Below are positions 6,107 through 10,009 of a stretch of 10,009 nucleotides of DNA, in pieces; position 1 is the first letter of the stretch; each line of letters starts with the position of its first letter. The notes beneath the pieces were generated by a model. That model was not told where the DNA came from, did no database searches, and saw nothing but the letters and a program-made list of their open reading frames with translations. The stretch spans positions 1 through 10,009 of the forward strand of contig JAGXOF010000029.1 of NCBI GenBank assembly GCA_023660035.1, written 5' to 3'. The translations under genes were made by a program, and so were the position numbers. The DNA comes from Dehalococcoidia bacterium LH_S1 (lineage in GTDB: Bacteria; Chloroflexota; Dehalococcoidia; SZUA-161; SpSt-899).

Positions 6107-7090
6107 TTATTGCCCCATCAATTTGGCTATCATGGATTTTATGTATTCCACTGCCTTGGGGTGACATAGCGTAACCACATCGGCACCGGAATGGATAATG
6201 GACGTGGCACTGAGTTCTTCCCAGTAGAGAGCTCTTTCATCGTAACCGCCCCAGGACTCAGGCACTCCCTCACTGACTTTGGCCTCTTTCTGACGCCATG
6301 TCTCAGGCCCCGGGTGATTGATGATCGGGACAGCTGTTACACTATCACCCATGAGGGCAGCCAACTTCAAACGCTCATCGATGGATATGGCGTACTCGAT
6401 CCCGTATCCCAATGCTCCCATATCGGCATCCATCAGGATGGACTCTAGTGGCACACCGATATCGGAGACCTGAACATTTAGCTGCTTGGCCAAGTTGATG
6501 TCAAGAGGGGTTTTCGCTATAGCAATGTGATTAGCGGCAATGCAAGCGGCAGCGATAGTTTTGTAATTGTTCTCCACGCAATTTCCGAGAACAATACGTT
6601 GTCCCTCTGCCAGGTCTGCGATCGGGACCAGTATTTCGTTATCCTTGTCCGCTATCTCTGGCCCGATCACCATAAGCGGCAGGTCAACAGCTGAGAGGAC
6701 TTTATCTACTGCTGACTTGGCTTCTTCAACCCCGGTGTTCTGGCCCTCGGGATGAGCACTTGTAAGTCTCAATGTAATGATCTCAGCGCCGAGCTCAGCG
6801 GCTTTCTTGGCCCAGCTTCCGACATCATTTACCACATCATCTCCCCACGAGGAGAGTAGTCCAGGGGGAAAGCCGGATGGGTCATCCCTGACTTCTACTG
6901 CCACCCTTGGTGGGTTGGGAATTTCGCCCTCGAAATCAAGGAACGGCATGGCGGTAGCTCCGCCAACCACAACCTCTTTCCGTCCCTTGCCACCAATTTT
7001 AACTTCTCTTACTCTGCCGGTCCATTTCTCTTTTGGTATTTCCACTTCTGGCACAACTACCTCCAATTTGAACTTTATTGAGTCTAGCAT
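6107..7090 (-). CDS. acsD: Corrinoid iron-sulfur protein, small (beta) subunit
   Basis: AcsD (CdhD family) pairs with AcsC; both subunits contribute to holding the corrinoid that transfers methyl groups. The 327-residue length agrees with bacterial AcsD (about 320). Recognisable stretches are WTGRVREVKIGG (23-34), AMPFLDFEGEIPNPP (47-61), GNCVENNYKTIAAAC (169-183), ILMDADMGALGYGIEY (218-233) and PIINHPGPETWRQKEA (255-270), which fit the CdhD TIM barrel. No iron-sulfur motif is expected or seen. ATG 7090 is preceded only by a weak site (TAAGAAG), so translation may depend partly on coupling to acsB, which ends 43 bases upstream. Gene order acsB-acsD-acsC puts both partner subunits directly after their acetyl-CoA synthase. 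Confidence 0.95.
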   Translation of the reverse strand: MLDSIKFKLEVVVPEVEIPKEKWTGRVREVKIGGKGRKEVVVGGATAMPFLDFEGEIPNPPRVAVEVRDDPSGFPPGLLSSWGDDVVNDVGSWAKKAAELGAEIITLRLTSAHPEGQNTGVEEAKSAVDKVLSAVDLPLMVIGPEIADKDNEILVPIADLAEGQRIVLGNCVENNYKTIAAACIAANHIAIAKTPLDINLAKQLNVQVSDIGVPLESILMDADMGALGYGIEYAISIDERLKLAALMGDSVTAVPIINHPGPETWRQKEAKVSEGVPESWGGYDERALYWEELSATSIIHSGADVVTLCHPKAVEYIKSMIAKLMGQ

Positions 7091-7133
7091 CTTCTTAGGG
7101 CGATTACGCTAGCTCTCAGTTATAGAAGCTGAT

Positions 7134-9374
7134 TTAGATCATGGATTCCATACTCAGAGCTGGATGGCCTTTCTCTTCGAGGAAGGGAACAAGGTCCTCA
7201 ACAGTGGTGCAGATATCCCCGTCGGCAATCTTGTCCATGAGATCGGGTTCTCCGATCGCTTCACATCGCTGTTGGAGGTCATCCTTAAGCTCTTCCTTAA
7301 GTGGTTTGGACATCCATACAACTCGCCTGAGTCCTCCTTCTGCCGATATGAACTTCTCGCTCAACACGAATCTCTTACCGTGTCCCATCATTCCAGGACT
7401 CTGTTGTCCTCCACCGATTTGACCCATAAGCGTGGTGAACTTCATTCCACAAGGGGTTTCACCGAAATCCTCTCGGGAAACGATCATGATGCCGTTTGCT
7501 TCAGGGATTAACACCATATTGCACTCGCAGCAACCGCATGTGGTCATTGGCGCATCCATGAGGGAATAAAGGGTCATACGCTCTACGGTTCTTTGTGAGT
7601 TGTCGTAGACAAACTGATTAACCCCTTCAAATTCGCCTTTTGCCTCATCCAGGCATTTGCCTTTTTCCACTGGCTGATTCGGGCCTCTCGGATTTATCTC
7701 ATAAGCAGCCCTGCAGTCAAGCCAGGTATATGCTCCACATAACCCCGGTCGCTCAGGATTGATAACGCATACATGAGTAGGAGCGAAAGATTGACACAGG
7801 GTGCAACTGTAGAAAGTGTCGACGGATTCATCCTTGAGGCCACCTATGCGTTCATCTCTTTCACGGTACTTATCTCTAGCGTACTCCATGATCTTTTCTA
7901 CGTCTTCCTGGTTTGTGTAGAAGGTTGTTTGGATCTTGTCCACGATACTGCCGAATTGGTTATGGAAAGTTGTATGGAAGACGTCGCCCATATGCTTCAG
8001 CCGGAGCCCGGCCTCATATGCTTTCTTGCTAACTCGGATCCATGTGATCTCTCTCTGCCCTTGATGCTGGTACCCCTCAACCTCATTGGATAAGTTGTGC
8101 AACTGGCGCTCAAGGACGGGCTCAAACTCATCCCTCATTGCTCTGCCAGCGACATCGATCTTGCAGGCAAAGTAGGTATTGGGGTTGTTTCCAAAATCTA
8201 TTTCATCAATATCAGGCCCAACGACCTCGCATTTCCCATCCTCAACCGCGTCCGTGTCCTTCATCTCCAGCAACTCGACTCCGGGGCCGCTCTTGCTTCC
8301 GAATTCCACTTGCATGTCCCTTCTGCGAATTACCTCACCTTCAAACGCCGGACCATATGTGACAGGGAGCTCAGGCTGAGGGATTGTGACCTTGATACCT
8401 CGAACCTCGATACACTTGTCAATTAGTCTCTTCGCTTTCTCATTGGTATCTCCGGGAATATCATCCCAGGGCTCGCTTATTACATCCTCATACCTGGTAA
8501 CTCCTGTAGGGAGTATGTGTGGGACCATTGTATTGGCGATGGCTGGGAAGCCATAGTCAATTGCGCCGGCTCCGGTGGCCCATTTGACATCATCCATAGG
8601 CCCTAACACCAGGGCGAATGCGAAACAGCGAAACTTATTATAAAGGAGAACTCGCCGCCAGTCTCCCGGGGTTACATTACCAAAGCTGAAAGCTGCCCTC
8701 GTGGCATACCCTGTAGCGTACACAGTTGATTCGGTATCCGAGCCGAAGGAGACGGTATAGGTGGGATACCCGAGGTCTACCCCTTCTTCAAGCAACTGGT
8801 CTACAACACTTCGTCCGTTTACATTGCCGGAGAGGAAGACCAGCTGTCCCCTTGCCTGTAATTCACGCACGATACGAACAGCTGCCTGATTGCTTGGGGC
8901 TTCTCCTATAACTACAGCGAAACCTGGCATACTTCCATCCACCATGGCTATGCCCCAGCTGCGCAGCTGGCCATCATCAATGGGGCCATTGAACTGAAAA
9001 TCTCCCTTAGCCTCAGGTTGTTTTCCCTGTGCGAATTCGATTCCTTTTATTATTTCCTCAGCCCACAGGGTTCCGACGCCTGCATCGAGCGTTTCACCAA
9101 GGTAAGGCAGCCACATATTTTCGTCTGGCTCCGGGGCCAGCAAGCTCTTGGCTCTGTCCAAAGGATATTGCAAGTCGCCCACCTTTTCGACCTTGTGACC
9201 CAAGTAGCCATAAATAACTGGTAGATAATATGCTGTCGGCCCTCCGCTCCTGTCCTTGAACTCGACTGGGGCATCCGGCCCCAAACTGTCGAGGGCCCCC
9301 TTCAACATGTTATCTGCCTTGTCAATTACCTGACGCGCCCCCCTAGCTGTTGATGCAGCAATAAATCTAGACAT
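7134..9374 (-). CDS. acsB: Acetyl-CoA synthase (CO dehydrogenase/acetyl-CoA synthase, ACS subunit), bacterial full-length form
   Basis: AcsB joins a methyl group from the corrinoid protein, CO and CoA into acetyl-CoA at its nickel A-cluster; the reaction is reversible. The 746 residues give the complete bacterial architecture: an N-terminal region of about 310 residues (which in Moorella contacts CO dehydrogenase), a middle domain and the A-cluster domain from about 500. The [4Fe-4S] ligands are C524, C527, C536 and C546, and the distal nickel motif is C613-G614-C615. Each sits exactly 18 residues after its M. thermoacetica counterpart (506, 509, 518, 528, 595, 597). F530 corresponds to the Phe at 512 that closes the gas channel there. 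The motif reads CGCCEC, with additional cysteines C616 and C618. ATG 9374 follows AAGGAGG. The gene is second in the operon, 35 bases after the small 125-aa gene. Confidence 0.97.
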   Translation of the reverse strand: MSRFIAASTARGARQVIDKADNMLKGALDSLGPDAPVEFKDRSGGPTAYYLPVIYGYLGHKVEKVGDLQYPLDRAKSLLAPEPDENMWLPYLGETLDAGVGTLWAEEIIKGIEFAQGKQPEAKGDFQFNGPIDDGQLRSWGIAMVDGSMPGFAVVIGEAPSNQAAVRIVRELQARGQLVFLSGNVNGRSVVDQLLEEGVDLGYPTYTVSFGSDTESTVYATGYATRAAFSFGNVTPGDWRRVLLYNKFRCFAFALVLGPMDDVKWATGAGAIDYGFPAIANTMVPHILPTGVTRYEDVISEPWDDIPGDTNEKAKRLIDKCIEVRGIKVTIPQPELPVTYGPAFEGEVIRRRDMQVEFGSKSGPGVELLEMKDTDAVEDGKCEVVGPDIDEIDFGNNPNTYFACKIDVAGRAMRDEFEPVLERQLHNLSNEVEGYQHQGQREITWIRVSKKAYEAGLRLKHMGDVFHTTFHNQFGSIVDKIQTTFYTNQEDVEKIMEYARDKYRERDERIGGLKDESVDTFYSCTLCQSFAPTHVCVINPERPGLCGAYTWLDCRAAYEINPRGPNQPVEKGKCLDEAKGEFEGVNQFVYDNSQRTVERMTLYSLMDAPMTTCGCCECNMVLIPEANGIMIVSREDFGETPCGMKFTTLMGQIGGGQQSPGMMGHGKRFVLSEKFISAEGGLRRVVWMSKPLKEELKDDLQQRCEAIGEPDLMDKIADGDICTTVEDLVPFLEEKGHPALSMESMI

Positions 9375-9409
9375 CGCTTCCTCCTTACAGTGATTTCTTT
9401 GAGATTGTG

Positions 9410-9787
9410 TTAATACTTTCGAAAGTCCCCGGTCATTGTCTCATCGATCGGGTTAGTAGCGCTCATTCTGCTCTCCTCAACAAATCCGGGGCTGGTGGAC
9501 CACATGTCCATTTGCTCGACTCCTTCTTTAGCCCCGGCTTGCCGGAGTATAGCATGCGCCTCGCTAGCTTTCTCGTCATCGGTTGTGATCTTTATTACTT
9601 TGCCACCGAGTGAGAGCCCAAGCTCATAATAATCGAGAGTCTCCTCAGGGAGACCGCTGTCTGACAGCTCTTTTTTAACATCGGCTCCCGGCTCTACAAC
9701 CTTTGGCTCATAGCTTTTGGACTTCAAGCTATCCATTGCTTGATCAAAAGCATCTGAGCCCTTAAACAGTTTTGTTACTACAGCCAT
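9410..9787 (-). CDS. YflT-like small protein of unknown function, first gene of the acs operon
   Basis: The 125-residue product has no membrane segment, signal peptide or cysteine. Residues 1-85 look like one alpha/beta domain: an N-terminal strand and helix (VTKLFKGSDAFDQAMDSLKS), then an acidic linker. The segment GLSLGGKVIKITTDDEKA follows, then a helix (SEAHAILRQAGA). This resembles the general-stress protein 17M/YflT-type fold, where a glycine-rich strand precedes a helix ending in a turn such as QAGA; the similarity is by eye only. The C-terminal 35 residues are Met-, Ser- and Thr-rich and probably flexible. ATG 9787 has an excellent AGGAGG nine bases upstream and is the first gene after the promoter at 9880-9908. 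Its position suggests a role tied to acetyl-CoA synthase, such as assembly or regulation, but no function can be assigned. Confidence 0.75.
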   Translation of the reverse strand: MAVVTKLFKGSDAFDQAMDSLKSKSYEPKVVEPGADVKKELSDSGLPEETLDYYELGLSLGGKVIKITTDDEKASEAHAILRQAGAKEGVEQMDMWSTSPGFVEESRMSATNPIDETMTGDFRKY

Positions 9788-9879
9788 AATGTAAATCCTC
9801 CTCTATTAATAAGGTTCATGTCATAAGGTGCCGTAGCTGTGCAAAAAATATATACACAAATCCGCTGCACCCTAGACAT

Positions 9880-9908
9880 ATTCTAACGAGGAATGCACCT
9901 GAAGTCAA
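9880..9908 (-). promoter_or_regulatory. Sigma-70-type promoter of the acs operon
   Basis: On the minus strand TTGACT (9903-9908) and TAGAAT (9880-9885) are separated by exactly 17 bases. Each box differs from consensus at one position. Transcription would start near 9873, leaving an untranslated leader of about 85 bases before ATG 9787. The strand, spacing and position directly upstream of the first operon gene make this the best promoter in the window. Confidence 0.75.
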
Positions 9909-9960
9909 GCTCCACTCTCTTCCAATACAAAATGGGCCTGAAAGAGTGAGGTTCCTCGTT
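9885..9960. repeat. 9-bp perfect inverted repeat flanking the acs promoter
   Basis: AACGAGGAA at 9885-9893 and TTCCTCGTT at 9952-9960 are exact reverse complements, 58 bases apart. The first arm touches the -10 box and the spacer; the second lies upstream of the -35 box. Nested inside are CACTCT (9913-9918) and AGAGTG (9943-9948), with further pairing TTC/GAA if one C is bulged. Paired operator half-sites for a dimeric or looping regulator are possible. Since most of this lies upstream of the predicted transcription start, it would act as DNA and not as a leader RNA for the acs operon. Confidence 0.5.
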
Positions 9961-10009
9961 TATGATTGAATCATGTAGCTAACCATGAACGACGGCAAAC
10001 TAAGGACAA

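Larger units (their letters stand above)
9788..10009. other. Upstream region of the acs operon, no supported gene
   Basis: These 222 bases hold the acs ribosome binding site, an AT-rich leader (9842-9854), the promoter and the inverted repeats described separately. They also contain a short palindrome, ATGATT-G-AATCAT, at 9962-9974. A plus-strand ATG at 9985 opens a frame to the window edge. It has no ribosome binding site and only eight codons, so no divergent gene can be called. Confidence 0.6.

Noticed and set aside
6777..7112. Plus-strand open frame antisense to the acsD start
   Set aside because: The product is a Ser/Pro/Thr-rich shadow of acsD codons with no recognisable motif, and acsD is well supported on the other strand.
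9985..10009. Start of a divergent plus-strand gene at ATG 9985
   Set aside because: There are only eight codons before the window ends, no ribosome binding site, and no residue pattern that can be judged.

Overview
This window looks like a chromosomal segment of an anaerobic bacterium that carries part of the Wood-Ljungdahl (reductive acetyl-CoA) pathway. The mix of a bacterial-type acetyl-CoA synthase, both corrinoid iron-sulfur protein subunits, a DUF6391-type membrane protein and a DUF368 protein best fits Chloroflexota, probably class Dehalococcoidia. That assignment is inferred from remembered gene content and was not tested by a search. There is no sign of phage, insertion sequence, CRISPR array, tRNA or rRNA.

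Left part, plus strand (1-1866): the 3' end of a LiaF-like 'toast-rack' envelope-stress protein, then a DUF368 (PopT-type) undecaprenyl-phosphate translocase, then a small DUF6391-type membrane protein. The DUF6391-type gene is interrupted by a frameshift at an 8-G tract, and the matching C-terminal part continues in another frame to 1866. The DUF368 gene contains a 10-G tract.

Middle part, plus strand (1920-4700): proB (glutamate 5-kinase), proA (gamma-glutamyl phosphate reductase) and a small acidic protein of unknown function. ProB and ProA are the first two steps of proline synthesis. A strong hairpin at 4713-4738 ends this unit and also the convergent operon.

Right part, minus strand (transcribed from about 9873 down to 4729): a four-gene operon in the order 125-aa YflT-like small protein, acsB (acetyl-CoA synthase), acsD and acsC (corrinoid iron-sulfur protein small and large subunits). 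A near-consensus sigma-70 promoter (9880-9908) lies upstream and an intrinsic terminator overlaps the acsC stop codon, so both ends of the operon appear to be in view. AcsB keeps all A-cluster ligands at a constant offset of 18 from the Moorella thermoacetica numbering. No CO dehydrogenase (acsA), methyltransferase (acsE) or nickel-insertion gene (cooC/acsF) lies in this operon. AcsB and AcsCD together would make or cleave acetyl-CoA from a methyl-corrinoid, CO and CoA.

The points most worth a second look are the two G-tracts in neighbouring membrane-protein genes, the small protein leading the acs operon, the bounded acsB-acsD-acsC unit without acsA, the extra cysteines beside the A-cluster, and the 9-bp inverted repeat that brackets the acs promoter.
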